Counted from the stretch's first letter, positions 44,741-54,319 are shown. The stretch: 64,000 bases of DNA from Winogradskyella echinorum (GCF_014297365.1 NZ_JACOQD010000002.1:744001-808000); one strand, 5' to 3'. The notes: generated by a model not told the origin, from the sequence alone. A program made the numbers and translations.

Positions 44741-46660
44741 ATGAAAGTTTATATAAATAAGCTATTAACATTGTTGATTCTAATTTTTAGCATCAGTAGT
44801 TATGGACAAAGTTGTATCAACGATTTTGAAGGCACTAACCCATTGTTGAATTATGTAATTGAAGGTGTTATAACTAACGATCCTGCCATTACACCTCATT
44901 ATATTAATTGTGGAATTGATCCAATAGGTAATCAAGGTTCGATAAATATTACAAGTAATACTCCCGAACCTTATCTATCTGGTTTAGGTATTAATAACAT
45001 TAGTTCAACTTTCAATAACTCAGGCAACGCTTTAAAATTAAATCCAAATCCAAATTACGTTGCAACAGGGAACAATCCACCAATTCCCCAAAGCTTCAGA
45101 ACCTCTGTTACAACCACTAGCTTTCAAATGGCTCAAGGAAATATTTTATCCTTTAGATTTTTACAAATAGGACACCGCCCGAATGGGTCTGGACATTTAA
45201 ATCCATATTTTCAATATAGATTATTAAATTCTAATAATCCATCGATTGTATATGATGAAAGATGTTTTGAAATTGCAGATTCTATGTGCGGTTATTCTGA
45301 AGTAAATGACCCTAACTATCCAAACAATATTGTGGTATATACTCCACAATGGAGATATACTGAAGTTGACTTGAGTCAAATACCTAGTGGCACAACTAGT
45401 CTATTACTAGAGTTTTCTGCAACAGATTGTAATTTATCAGGTTTTGGTAGCAAACATTTTAGTACAGTATATATAGATGAAATTTGTGGAGTGCCCTTGG
45501 GGAATTTAAATATAGATAACATCAATATAGAATGTCCTGCAAATAGTTTTGATGTTTGTGGCAATTTTAATTTACCAATTGGAACAAGTTTGACATCGAT
45601 GAGTTTAGATATATTAAATAGTTCAAATAATATAATTGGAACTTTAAGTAATCCAGTCATAAATGGAAGTAATTATTGTTTTACTGTAAATCCAGCAGAT
45701 TTTGGTAATTCTCCAACGGGCAATTATTCTTTTCAAGTTACTCTAAACAATGAAACTGAATGTGATATATTATCACCAATAATAGAGCAAGGGGGAATAG
45801 TAACTTTTAATGATTGCATTGCCCCATGTGATACAATTACTGATACAACAGTTGTTGGTAATATTTTATCTTGGGCTAGTTCAGCAACAACATTTGAATT
45901 AGAATTTGAAGCTGATGGAGCATGTTGCCCAAATGGTGGAGAAGAATATAATCCACCAGTAAACTTAACTTATCAGATGAGCAATTCCAATCAAATAAAT
46001 TTAACAGATGTATTTCAAGATATTCAGAACGTCAATAGTGGTGTTAAATGTTTTAGATATAGAATTAAAACCGATTGTAGTGATTGGAGTGATTGGTGTT
46101 GCCTAAGACCAAAAACAGGTGGTGGTTTTGAAAATCCTTATAACGAATGCTTTCCTAGTAATCCTTGCGATGATTTTGAAACTTCAATTAGTATTACTGA
46201 TGATGTTTTAAATGGCACAATCGTATATGATGAAGTTTTAAATATTACAGCAAATAATTCTATTGAAAGTGGAGCAAATGCCACATATTTAGCTAGTAAC
46301 TCTATCACACTTAATCCAGGATTTTATGCAAAAGATGGTAGTGAGTTTTTAGCTAGAATTGTAGAATGCGTCGATATTGATATTGTTCCACCACCAACTT
46401 CTGGGAAAAGTATAAGTTTTGATGATAAACTCAGAGTTTATCCTAATCCAGCTCAAGACAAACTTTATATATACATAAAAGAACAGAAGCTGAAATCTTT
46501 TACTATTTATGATTTATATGGTAAAGTGATCAATGAAAGTTATGAATTAAATGATAATAACCTTGAGATTGATGTAAATAAATTAAGTAGAGGCATCTAT
46601 TTATTACAAATTAAGTTAGAAGATAACTCAATTATAACTAAAAGAATAATACTTAAATAA
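44741..46660 (+). CDS. T9SS-secreted protein with C-terminal type A sorting domain
   Basis: A 639-residue secreted protein. Signal peptide MKVYINKLLTLLILIFSISSYGQ, an N-terminal jelly-roll-like region (about 25-250), cysteine-containing repeats in the middle (CCPNGGEE, DWCCLRP) and a T9SS type A sorting domain at about 563-639 (VYPNPAQDKLYIY, LYGKVINES, LSRGIYLLQI). The sorting domain directs export across the outer membrane and attachment to the surface. Ligand unknown. Confidence 0.92.
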   Translation: MKVYINKLLTLLILIFSISSYGQSCINDFEGTNPLLNYVIEGVITNDPAITPHYINCGIDPIGNQGSINITSNTPEPYLSGLGINNISSTFNNSGNALKLNPNPNYVATGNNPPIPQSFRTSVTTTSFQMAQGNILSFRFLQIGHRPNGSGHLNPYFQYRLLNSNNPSIVYDERCFEIADSMCGYSEVNDPNYPNNIVVYTPQWRYTEVDLSQIPSGTTSLLLEFSATDCNLSGFGSKHFSTVYIDEICGVPLGNLNIDNINIECPANSFDVCGNFNLPIGTSLTSMSLDILNSSNNIIGTLSNPVINGSNYCFTVNPADFGNSPTGNYSFQVTLNNETECDILSPIIEQGGIVTFNDCIAPCDTITDTTVVGNILSWASSATTFELEFEADGACCPNGGEEYNPPVNLTYQMSNSNQINLTDVFQDIQNVNSGVKCFRYRIKTDCSDWSDWCCLRPKTGGGFENPYNECFPSNPCDDFETSISITDDVLNGTIVYDEVLNITANNSIESGANATYLASNSITLNPGFYAKDGSEFLARIVECVDIDIVPPPTSGKSISFDDKLRVYPNPAQDKLYIYIKEQKLKSFTIYDLYGKVINESYELNDNNLEIDVNKLSRGIYLLQIKLEDNSIITKRIILK

Positions 46661-46678
46661 TCTTCAATTATTCTAAAC

Positions 46679-46714
46679 AAAAAAGCTGATTAGTGTGTCT
46701 AATCAGCTTTTTTT
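46679..46714 (+). terminator. Rho-independent terminator after the T9SS gene
   Basis: AAAAGCTGATTAG and CTAATCAGCTTTTT form a near-perfect stem with a TGTGT loop, followed by a T run, 20 bp after the stop codon. Confidence 0.93.
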
Positions 46715-46726
46715 ACTTTTGAAGTT

Positions 46727-47440
46727 ATGATAAAACATTTAAGATTTCTATTAATTGTAAGTTTGCTATTAACGAATTGTGAAGATAAACAAACTTCAAA
46801 ACAATCCGAAAATGCTGTTGTAAAAGATTCTATAGTTACTAAAAAACAACCCAAAAAAGAAACAACCAAGAAAGCTGAAACTGATTTCCCAAAGCTTACT
46901 GATGCTAATGCTATGGAATTCTTTTTAGAATATGATAAAGAGAACAAAGAAAATAAAGTAAGAATAACAACCGATTTCGGTACTATAGACATTCTCCTCT
47001 ATGATAAAACCAAGTTCCACAGATCTAATTTCATATACTTAACCAAACGCAAGTATTTTGATGGCACACAGTTTTACAGAGTGGTTAAAAACTTTGTAAT
47101 ACAAGGTGGTAGTAGTGATGGATTAGACTTATATAAAAAGCGACGAAAAATAGGAAAATACCTCTTGCCACCAGACACCAAAAGAGGCTATGAGCATAAA
47201 CGCGGTGCAATATCAATGCCTAGTAGCGAAATAGAAAATGCCTATAAACTCGCATCACCTTTTCAATTCTTTATTGTAGTTAATAGAGAAAAAGCCAAAC
47301 ATTTAGATGGAGATTATACGGTTTTTGGTGAAGTAATCAAAGGCATGGATGTGGTAGATAAAATCAATGCCGTAGAAACTGATGATGGAGATTGGCCGTT
47401 ACAGAACGTGCATATACGTAAAGTAGAAATTATAAAATAA
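46727..47440 (+). CDS. Lipoprotein peptidyl-prolyl cis-trans isomerase (cyclophilin type)
   Basis: A 237-residue lipoprotein with lipobox MIKHLRFLLIVSLLLTNCED, a lysine/threonine-rich linker and a cyclophilin domain at about 85-235 (TDFGTIDILLYDKTKFHRSNFIYLTKRKYFDGTQFYRVVKNFVIQGG). Envelope protein-folding catalyst. The active-site FxRvvknFviQgG block is intact. Confidence 0.93.
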   Translation: MIKHLRFLLIVSLLLTNCEDKQTSKQSENAVVKDSIVTKKQPKKETTKKAETDFPKLTDANAMEFFLEYDKENKENKVRITTDFGTIDILLYDKTKFHRSNFIYLTKRKYFDGTQFYRVVKNFVIQGGSSDGLDLYKKRRKIGKYLLPPDTKRGYEHKRGAISMPSSEIENAYKLASPFQFFIVVNREKAKHLDGDYTVFGEVIKGMDVVDKINAVETDDGDWPLQNVHIRKVEIIK

Positions 47441-47500
47441 TTAAGAATCTTCCTTTCTAATTTCTGTATCTTGTTTGCATAGTTAACAAAATTTAATTAT

Positions 47501-47593
47501 TTGTCATGCTGAACTCGTTTCAGCATCTAATTTTTCAATTCATCAAGATTCTGAAACACTTGTCTGACGGTAGACAGAAATTCAAAATGACAA
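47501..47593. repeat. REP-like palindromic element (GTCATGCTGAAC type)
   Basis: TTGTCATGCTGAACTCGTTT is followed by CAGCATC and, later, by ATTCTGAAACA and ATGACAA (47587-47593), giving nested pairing. It lies between the cyclophilin and M3 peptidase genes and is of the same general class as 7764-7874. Confidence 0.7.
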
Positions 47594-47633
47594 GTATTAG
47601 CTTTTGATCTATATAACCAAAAACTAACAAACA

Positions 47634-49778
47634 ATGATCTCTAAATCAATTAAAGTTGCCGTTCTAGGCAGCATTGTTCTTTTTGCAAGCTGTAAAGAAG
47701 AATCAAAAACTAACGACAAATTAATGAGCGATAACATACTAATCCAAGAATGGACAGGACCTTATGAAGGAGTACCAGCGTTTGACAAAATGAATGTTGC
47801 TGATATTAAAGCAGCTGTAGAAGAAGGCATGAAATTGAATCTAGAAGAAATTGAAGCTATTGCCAATAACGAAGAAGCTCCAACATTTAAAAACACCATA
47901 GTTGCTATGGAAAGTGCTGGCAAAGAACTTAATCGGGTCTTTACATATTATGGCATTATGAGTAGCAATAAGTCTTCACCAGAGTTTAGAGCTGTACAAA
48001 CCGAGTTAGCACCAAAATTATCTGAGTTTCAGTCTAAAATTTCTCAGAACGAAAAATTATTTCAACGTATAAAAGCGGTTTACGATGCGTCTCAAAAAAC
48101 ACCTTTAGAACCACAAGCACAACGTGTTGTCGATTTAACCTATAAAGGTTTTGAGATGAATGGCGCTAACCTAGATGCCGAAAAGAAAAAACGTTATGCC
48201 GAAATTGCCAAAGAACTCTCGAGTCTATATACCAAATTTGGTAATAATGTATTGCACGATGAAGAAAACTATGTTACCTATCTAACCAAAGATCAATTAG
48301 GTGGTTTATCTGATGGTTTTATAAAATCTGCTGCAAAAATTGCTGCTGATAAAGGGCAAGAAGGTAAGTATGCTATTACCAACACAAGGTCTTCAATGGA
48401 TCCTTTCCTTACCTACTCTACTGAGCGCCAATTACGTAAACAAGTTTGGACCAATTATTACTCTCGTGGAGATAATGGAGATGCTTATGATAATAACGAA
48501 ATCATAGCTAAAATTCTAAAACTTCGAAAAGAACGCGTAGGTTTAATGGGTTATGATAATTATGCCCAATGGAGATTACAAGACCGTATGGCTAAGAACC
48601 CAGAAAATGCTATGGACTTAATGCTCAAGGTTTGGCCTGCTGCAACAGCAAGAGTTAAAGAAGAAGTTGCAGATATGCAAGCGGTAGCCAATGAACTTGG
48701 AGATAATATTACTATTGAACCTTGGGACTATCGCTACTACGCTGAGAAGGTACGTAAAAAGAAATACGATTTAGATAGTGACGAAGTAAAACAATATTTA
48801 CAATTAGATAAATTAACCGAAGCCATGTTTTTCACAGCTGGCGAATTGTTTAACTATAAATTTACACCAGTTGCAGAAGATTCTGTACCAGTTTTTCATG
48901 AAGATGTAAAGGTATGGGAAGTAACAGACAAGGATTCTGGTGAGCATATTGGTTTATGGTATTTAGATCCATTTGCTCGAGAAGGCAAACGGTCTGGAGC
49001 TTGGGCAACCACCTACAGAAGTTACACTTCATATGAAGGTGAAACTAATGTATTGGCATCAAACAATTCTAACTTTGTAAAACCAGCACCTGGTGAAGCC
49101 GTTTTAGTGTCTTGGGACGATGCTACAACATTTTTCCACGAGTTTGGTCATGCACTTCACTTCTTCTCTTCTAATGTAAAGTATCCAACTTTAAATGGTG
49201 GAGTTAGAGATTACACCGAGTTTCAATCACAATTATTAGAACGCTGGTTATCTACTGATAAAGTCATTAATCAGTTTTTAGTACATCATGAAACAGGAAA
49301 ACCAATTCCTGCTGAACTTGTTGAGAAGATTAAAAATGCATCTACATTTAATCAAGGTTTTGGTACTACTGAATATTTAGCCTCTGCTTTAATAGACATG
49401 AAGTTACATTTAGCAGACCCAACAGATATAGACATTGATACCTTTGAACGTGAAACTTTAGATGAATTAGGCATGCCAAAAGAATTACCAATGCGCCATA
49501 GAACACCTCATTTTGGCCATGTATTTAGTGGTGAAGGCTATGCAACAGCTTATTACGGTTATATGTGGGCAGATGTATTAACAAGTGATGCATCTGAAGC
49601 CTTTGCAGAAGCACCAGGTGGATTTTACGATAAAGACGTAGCGGCAAAACTGGTAAAGTATTTATTTGCACCACGTAATGCTATGGATCCAGCCGAAGCC
49701 TTTAGAAAATTTAGAGGACGAGATGCAAAGATTGAAGCGTTAATGAAAGATCGTGGGTTTCCGGTACCTCAAGAATAA
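47634..49778 (+). CDS. M3-family peptidyl-dipeptidase, lipoprotein (Dcp-like)
   Basis: A 714-residue M3 zinc peptidase. Lipobox near MISKSIKVAVLGSIVLFASCKEE, then the large helical scaffold and the zinc site FFHEFGHALHFF near residue 500, with the distal Glu in GGVRDYTEFQSQLLE. It releases dipeptides from peptide C-termini in the periplasm. Its stop is 28 bp before the Array B leader, so it is the last chromosomal gene before the array. Confidence 0.93.
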   Translation: MISKSIKVAVLGSIVLFASCKEESKTNDKLMSDNILIQEWTGPYEGVPAFDKMNVADIKAAVEEGMKLNLEEIEAIANNEEAPTFKNTIVAMESAGKELNRVFTYYGIMSSNKSSPEFRAVQTELAPKLSEFQSKISQNEKLFQRIKAVYDASQKTPLEPQAQRVVDLTYKGFEMNGANLDAEKKKRYAEIAKELSSLYTKFGNNVLHDEENYVTYLTKDQLGGLSDGFIKSAAKIAADKGQEGKYAITNTRSSMDPFLTYSTERQLRKQVWTNYYSRGDNGDAYDNNEIIAKILKLRKERVGLMGYDNYAQWRLQDRMAKNPENAMDLMLKVWPAATARVKEEVADMQAVANELGDNITIEPWDYRYYAEKVRKKKYDLDSDEVKQYLQLDKLTEAMFFTAGELFNYKFTPVAEDSVPVFHEDVKVWEVTDKDSGEHIGLWYLDPFAREGKRSGAWATTYRSYTSYEGETNVLASNNSNFVKPAPGEAVLVSWDDATTFFHEFGHALHFFSSNVKYPTLNGGVRDYTEFQSQLLERWLSTDKVINQFLVHHETGKPIPAELVEKIKNASTFNQGFGTTEYLASALIDMKLHLADPTDIDIDTFERETLDELGMPKELPMRHRTPHFGHVFSGEGYATAYYGYMWADVLTSDASEAFAEAPGGFYDKDVAAKLVKYLFAPRNAMDPAEAFRKFRGRDAKIEALMKDRGFPVPQE

Positions 49779-49805
49779 AGAGAACCAATGAGACCGAAGT
49801 TCCTG

Positions 49806-49857
49806 TTATCCGGAAAACAGACCTGGATAATAAGTATATTTATCTTTATATAAAGAG
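49806..49857 (+). other. Leader of Array B, attI-like docking site
   Basis: A 52-bp stretch beginning TTATCCGGAAAA and ending in the G before the first TT. It is ungapped against the Array A leader, with 44 of 52 positions the same and TCCT also shared just upstream. It contains a perfect 12-bp palindrome CTTTATATAAAG (49844-49855) adjacent to the junction, which Array A lacks. Confidence 0.8.
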
Positions 49858-49890
49858 TTGTAAACAATTAAAAAAAACCATCGAACTGAT

Positions 49891-50907
49891 ATGAAACAAA
49901 CAATTGCACTATTAATTTGTGCTTTTATTTTTGGATGTAAACCTGAAATAAAACCAAATAAAATTGATTTATCCGATATTAATCTGATAATAAAAACCGA
50001 CACTAAAATTGATAGTGTTTGGATTTCTAATATTGGACAAACAGAAAGTTTCTTTTTACCATTTAAGGACACAATTAAAGTAAACTTTAAAGAAAAATTA
50101 AATGATTTGTATAATATCGATTTTTATACTGAAAATGGTAGAAAATCAAATCAACTTTGGTTAAATGGAGAAAATGTAATTGTAAGTGGGAAACTTAACA
50201 AAAAATTAGAAATCGATACGATTCTAAATTCCGATTTATATTATAAGTCTATCAATTTTTCAAAAAACTATCGTGAATTAATTACAAATAAGGCTGATAG
50301 CATTACAATTGACAACTTTCTTCTTGAAAATATTAGTCAAAATACCCAAAGTCCATTTTCATTTGCTATGGCAAATCCATACATATATAGAAATCAGAAT
50401 AACAAAGCCAAAATCGGAAAACTATTTGATATACTTTCGACCCAAAGCGACACCTTAAAAAATCACTTTATAAGTATTCATGGAAAAATAGAAAATATAC
50501 TAAAAGTAAGTTCTCTAAATACGGGAGATTATAAATTTGCAAATATTGAGAATGAAGTTTCATCTATTGAATTGGAAAAATCAAAAACATATCTTCTTGA
50601 TTTTTGGTTTATTAATTGTCCACCTTGTATTAAAGACCATAAGTTGATTTCTAATAAATTAGATTTTCTTAAAGAAAAAAATGTAGAACTAATCGGAATT
50701 TCTACTGACCGAAATCACTCTGACTGGAAAAATTATCTAAAAAAGCACAATTATAACTGGAGAAATTACAGGGAAATTGACTCTCTAAAAAGAGTTACAA
50801 AAGATATGGCAATATGGTCTTTTCCAACTTATTTACTTTTAAACAATAATGGAGAAATCAAAGCAAGATTTAATTCGTTTGAGGATTTTGAAAAAACATT
50901 AGAATAA
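49891..50907 (+). CDS. TlpA-like thioredoxin-domain lipoprotein (cassette B1)
   Basis: A 338-residue lipoprotein (MKQTIALLICAFIFGCKPE). The C-terminal half (about 215-330) is a thioredoxin fold with the CPPC active site in LLDFWFINCPPCIKDHK and a cis-Pro region SFPTYLLL. The N-terminal half has a DUF4369-like beta pattern. It is predicted to reduce disulfides in the envelope. First cassette of Array B. Confidence 0.88.
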   Translation: MKQTIALLICAFIFGCKPEIKPNKIDLSDINLIIKTDTKIDSVWISNIGQTESFFLPFKDTIKVNFKEKLNDLYNIDFYTENGRKSNQLWLNGENVIVSGKLNKKLEIDTILNSDLYYKSINFSKNYRELITNKADSITIDNFLLENISQNTQSPFSFAMANPYIYRNQNNKAKIGKLFDILSTQSDTLKNHFISIHGKIENILKVSSLNTGDYKFANIENEVSSIELEKSKTYLLDFWFINCPPCIKDHKLISNKLDFLKEKNVELIGISTDRNHSDWKNYLKKHNYNWRNYREIDSLKRVTKDMAIWSFPTYLLLNNNGEIKARFNSFEDFEKTLE

Positions 50908-50912
50908 ATAAC

Positions 50913-51050
50913 TGTTTACAACACCGTATAAAATTAATTGCTGGTTTTAGTTTACTTACGAAAGTCCTCGCGGACTTTCTATCTGTGTTTTATTTGCTAA
51001 CTTTAGTGCTTAAACCACGCAACTAATCTTATACAACAACGTTGTAGCAC
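50913..51050 (+). repeat. attC-like repeat R-B1
   Basis: TGTTTACAAC (50913-50922) is the exact complement of the B1 start GTTGTAAACA (49857-49866). Inner hairpin is GAAAGTCCTCGCGGACTTTC, identical to R-A1. The right junction is GTTGTAGCAC (51041-51050). Confidence 0.92.
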
Positions 51051-51059
51051 ATTAAAAAA

Positions 51060-51629
51060 ATGAATGTTATAGAAGAAAATTTAGCGGAATACAAAACTGA
51101 CTTTCCAAAAAGTTGGTCATTTCTTTGGTCGCCTGAAGAAGCCGAAAAAATTTCTAAAGAACATAAAGACCAAATTCATTTTTTGAATAAAAAAGGAACT
51201 GAAATTGTAAACGAATATCTCAATTCTTCTAAAATGTTGGGTTACTCAACTGGAGCTGATTGGAGCCCATTTACGAAAGGTTATTTCAAAACCGAAAATA
51301 AGTTTTGGGTCTACGAAAACTGTGATTCTGAAATAAAAAAATGGCTTTACAATCTTGGAATTCCATTCGACAAATATGTGTTTGTAGATTCAGACAGTTC
51401 TGAACAAGCAATTATGCTGACTTGGAAAATGGTTATTAAATATTTTGAAGGAATGTTTTTCGCCACAGATTTAGTAATCTTTGACGGAAGTCTGAATTGG
51501 GCATTGTTTTACTATCACGAAAGTCAACTCTTTTTTGGAAAGGACAACGCATTTGACCAACAAGCGGAATTTGTAAAAAATCTCGAACAGAATAAACTAT
51601 TGAACGAAATTAAAAACCGATTAAAATAA
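51060..51629 (+). CDS. Hypothetical soluble protein (cassette B2)
   Basis: A 189-residue soluble protein rich in aromatic residues. It begins MNVIEENLAEYKTDFPKSWSFLW and has FFATDLVIFDGSLNWALFYYHES near residue 130. No enzyme motif, signal peptide or TM helix is seen. Immunity-protein-like in size and style, with no specific family recognised. Sole gene of cassette B2. Confidence 0.68.
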   Translation: MNVIEENLAEYKTDFPKSWSFLWSPEEAEKISKEHKDQIHFLNKKGTEIVNEYLNSSKMLGYSTGADWSPFTKGYFKTENKFWVYENCDSEIKKWLYNLGIPFDKYVFVDSDSSEQAIMLTWKMVIKYFEGMFFATDLVIFDGSLNWALFYYHESQLFFGKDNAFDQQAEFVKNLEQNKLLNEIKNRLK

Positions 51630-51630
51630 C

Positions 51631-51771
51631 GTGCTACAATACCGTGTATAATTAATTGCTTTGGCAAGTGCTTATTTGGAAAATTCCTTCGGAATTTTCT
51701 CTAGTTCATTTTTGTTTGCTTAATTAGTTGCTTAACCAAGCAACAAACCATATACAATACCATTATAGCAC
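51631..51771 (+). repeat. attC-like repeat R-B2 (altered cores)
   Basis: GTGCTACAAT (51631-51640) complements the B2 start GTTGTAGCAC except for the last base (AAC to AAT). Inner hairpin GAAAATTCC / GGAATTTTC is shared with R-A10. The right junction reads ATTATAGCAC rather than GTTGTAGCAC. Confidence 0.87.
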
Positions 51772-51820
51772 ATTTGTGAAAACCACAACAACAAGACAAT
51801 AATTTGAACGTTTAAAGTAT

Positions 51821-52672
51821 ATGAAAAGACATCAATTTATATTTTTTGCAATCATAGCATTAATGTCATTGGGTTGTGACAAAGACGAAAATAATCCAGA
51901 AGAGCCTATAGAGGAAAGTTTCTTTTTTGAAGATGGATTTGAAACACAGAATGATTTGGTAGACGAATTGTTTCCTTCTAATGGAAATCGATGGTCAACA
52001 ATTCAACAAACTAATCCAACAAATGCAACGAACGAAATTTCAATTTCAAATACTGAATTCAACGAGGGACAAAACGCACTTCGCATTCTTGCTTATCAAT
52101 CAGATTCTGACTTATCAAAAGTAGATATTGAGAAAAATGGACTTAACATAGTTTCAGGAGATAAGGTTATAATAAAAGCTGACTTTTTTATAGTTGGTAC
52201 TGAATCTATCGAAAATTTATTACTGCTTGATTTAGAATGTTGTTCTTGTTGGGACCCAAACGTTGGCGATAATTATGGTTCTGAAAACCAATGTCCAGGC
52301 GTTAGATTAATGATGTCTGGTGGTAATGATTATCTCTCAATTGAAAGAGGAAAAATATCCGGAACAACAATACAACAAACAGATTTTGCATTTCCAAGAA
52401 ATCAATGGGTTACAGTTCAATGGGAAATGACTATGTCAGATAGTGAGAATGGACTTAATCGATTAATTATAAATGAAACAGAAGTCATCAACCAAACTGG
52501 AATGAATATGCCAAATGCACAGGTTTTTGCAGATGTTTTTCTAAATCAAGGTATTGATTTTACTCTACAAGAACCTACTTTTTATGAACGTGTACAAATT
52601 GGAGCAACAGCAAATCCTACAGCGGGAAATATGGAACTATTTGTAGATGATTTTTCAATAAAAGTGGAATAA
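51821..52672 (+). CDS. Lipoprotein with a jelly-roll-like domain (cassette B3)
   Basis: A 283-residue lipoprotein (lipobox ALMSLGCDKDE). After a short linker (ENNPEEPIEE) the rest has a beta-sandwich pattern with NGNRWSTIQQ, LLLDLECCSCWDP and FVDDFSIKVE at the end. The overall pattern resembles polysaccharide-lyase-type or concanavalin-like domains. No catalytic residues can be assigned, so function is uncertain. Confidence 0.72.
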   Translation: MKRHQFIFFAIIALMSLGCDKDENNPEEPIEESFFFEDGFETQNDLVDELFPSNGNRWSTIQQTNPTNATNEISISNTEFNEGQNALRILAYQSDSDLSKVDIEKNGLNIVSGDKVIIKADFFIVGTESIENLLLLDLECCSCWDPNVGDNYGSENQCPGVRLMMSGGNDYLSIERGKISGTTIQQTDFAFPRNQWVTVQWEMTMSDSENGLNRLIINETEVINQTGMNMPNAQVFADVFLNQGIDFTLQEPTFYERVQIGATANPTAGNMELFVDDFSIKVE

Positions 52673-52676
52673 AATT

Positions 52677-52817
52677 GTGCTACAACACCAAATATAATTA
52701 ATTGCTTTGGTCGTTGCTTATTTGGAAAATTTTTTCGGAATTTTCTCGTGTTCGTTTTTGTTTACTAAATTAGTTGCTGATACATGCATCTAACCATATA
52801 CAAAACCGTTACCACAC
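52677..52817 (+). repeat. attC-like repeat R-B3
   Basis: GTGCTACAAC (52677-52686) complements the B3 start ATTATAGCAC with two mismatches. The inner hairpin is R-B2-like with TTTTTTCGGAATTTT. The right arm is CTAACCATATAC. The right junction is GTTACCACAC, the same boundary as Array A cassette A4. Confidence 0.87.
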
Positions 52818-52830
52818 ATTTGAGAAACCA

Positions 52831-53715
52831 ATGAACATTAAAAATATTTCGATTTTAGTTTTTACCATTTTTCTCATTTCTTGTTCTGACAAAAAGTTGA
52901 TTAAATACGAATTTAAAAACTCTGAAATTGAACTAAATTGGTTTAATTATAGTTATCTAACAAACACAAGTACTGATTTTATAGAAGTAAAATGTGGAAA
53001 CTCATTTGAAACTATTTTTGAATCTCAAAACGGATTGCAAAAAGTAGAAGTGGAAAATAAAAGAATAACTATTTCTCATTTAAATTTTAACGGAACTGAA
53101 CCCAAAATAAAGCGGACTGAAAATGTTTGTAGATATGAAATTAACTATAAAGAAGTTACTTCTCACGAAATGTATCAGAAGTATTTAAAGGAGAAGGAAT
53201 CAAAAACCGAAAATGATTTGAACTCGAATTTAGTTGAGTTCCTTGACAATCCAATTGATCTATTAAATTTTAAGAAAAAGAAAGGAATGAAATTTACAAC
53301 TGGCGTAACCAGTGGAACTGACTATTATTATCAACCTAAAATTAAAGATTCTATTTTCTATGTTTATTATTATCCTGACTTTAAAAAGGAATCTATTAAA
53401 ATAGACCAATTTGTTGTTTTTAAACACGGGGAAAATAAGCACAACTACGAAGACAAAACAGAAACTTTAATTGAATTTAAAATTTTTAATCCAGATTCTG
53501 ATTTAGGAAAAGCCAATCTGTATGGATTGACAAAAGCGGAATTGGAATCGAAATTTGGAACTGATTACCTAACTTTTGACAACGGAATCGCTTACTCGAA
53601 TAAAAACAAGATTTTAACTATTGAACTGAACAATTCAAAAGTAAAATCATTTAGATATATTAAACTGAATACGGAAATTATTGACCAAAAATTAATTCGA
53701 CAAATAGTGGAATAA
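52831..53715 (+). CDS. Hypothetical lipoprotein (cassette B4)
   Basis: About 294 residues from the ATG at 52831; an earlier in-frame start (52774) lies inside the repeat and is not used. Signal and lipobox MNIKNISILVFTIFLISCSD. The C-terminal half has a repeated beta pattern including LYGLTKAELESKFGTDY, like an SmpA/OmlA-type small domain. Sole gene of cassette B4. Confidence 0.75.
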   Translation: MNIKNISILVFTIFLISCSDKKLIKYEFKNSEIELNWFNYSYLTNTSTDFIEVKCGNSFETIFESQNGLQKVEVENKRITISHLNFNGTEPKIKRTENVCRYEINYKEVTSHEMYQKYLKEKESKTENDLNSNLVEFLDNPIDLLNFKKKKGMKFTTGVTSGTDYYYQPKIKDSIFYVYYYPDFKKESIKIDQFVVFKHGENKHNYEDKTETLIEFKIFNPDSDLGKANLYGLTKAELESKFGTDYLTFDNGIAYSNKNKILTIELNNSKVKSFRYIKLNTEIIDQKLIRQIVE

Positions 53716-53719
53716 AAAC

Positions 53720-53857
53720 GTGTGGTTACAATGTGTATAATTCATTGCTGGTTATTGCTACTTACGAAAGTCCTCGCGGACTTTCTATCTGTGATTTTAT
53801 TTACTAAATTAGTTACTTAAAGACGCAACGAAATCATACATTAGACCGTTGGCAATA
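53720..53857 (+). repeat. attC-like repeat R-B4
   Basis: GTGTGGTTAC (53720-53729) complements the B4 start GTTACCACAC with one mismatch. Inner hairpin is GAAAGTCCTCGCGGACTTTC. The right junction is GTTGGCAATA (53848-53857). Confidence 0.88.
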
Positions 53858-53860
53858 ATT

Positions 53861-54304
53861 ATGAACAAACTGTACTACTTAACGATTTCAATTTTTACAC
53901 TTAGCTGTAGTAGTGATAAGTGTCTTGAAAAATACGCTACGGACACTTCTTGTTTTGATAGCTTGATAGTAACGGATTTGACTTCTTTCCAAAAGGAAAT
54001 TGATTTTTCAGAAAGGATTAATTGTTTTGAATGGGACAGTTTGGAAGTTGGAGAAAGAGGTTCGTACAAAAATTATCCTTGTTTAAATTTCCATCAAATA
54101 TGTGAAAAAGGAAGTGGAACATATTTGGGCAAGGACTTAGAGAGCCATATGGATTGGTTCGACAGAGATAGACATTGGACTTTTATATATTTTTATGAAA
54201 ATGGAACTTTATTGAATGACGTATTGGCTGTTCCTCTATCCACTTACTTATTTGATGAATTGAAAGAGAATAATGAATCAAATCTATTTCGGAAAATAAA
54301 ATAA
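53861..54304 (+). CDS. Hypothetical lipoprotein (cassette B5)
   Basis: About 147 residues from the ATG at 53861. Lipobox signal MNKLYYLTISIFTLSCSSD; cleavage before the Cys of LSCS. Several further cysteines (CLEKYATDTSCF, INCFEW, YPCLNF and HQICEKG) could form disulfides in the envelope. No family recognised. Sole gene of cassette B5. Confidence 0.7.
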   Translation: MNKLYYLTISIFTLSCSSDKCLEKYATDTSCFDSLIVTDLTSFQKEIDFSERINCFEWDSLEVGERGSYKNYPCLNFHQICEKGSGTYLGKDLESHMDWFDRDRHWTFIYFYENGTLLNDVLAVPLSTYLFDELKENNESNLFRKIK

Positions 54305-54319
54305 CTTGAATAAAATAAC

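Noticed and set aside
49796..49857. The Array B leader read as part of the M3 peptidase 3' end or its terminator.
   Set aside because: It begins after the stop and is matched by the leader of Array A beside an unrelated gene, so it is a shared element and not a gene-specific terminator.
52774..52830. The extended upstream start of the B4 lipoprotein gene.
   Set aside because: It lies inside repeat R-B3 and would put 19 residues ahead of a good signal peptide, so the ATG at 52831 is used.
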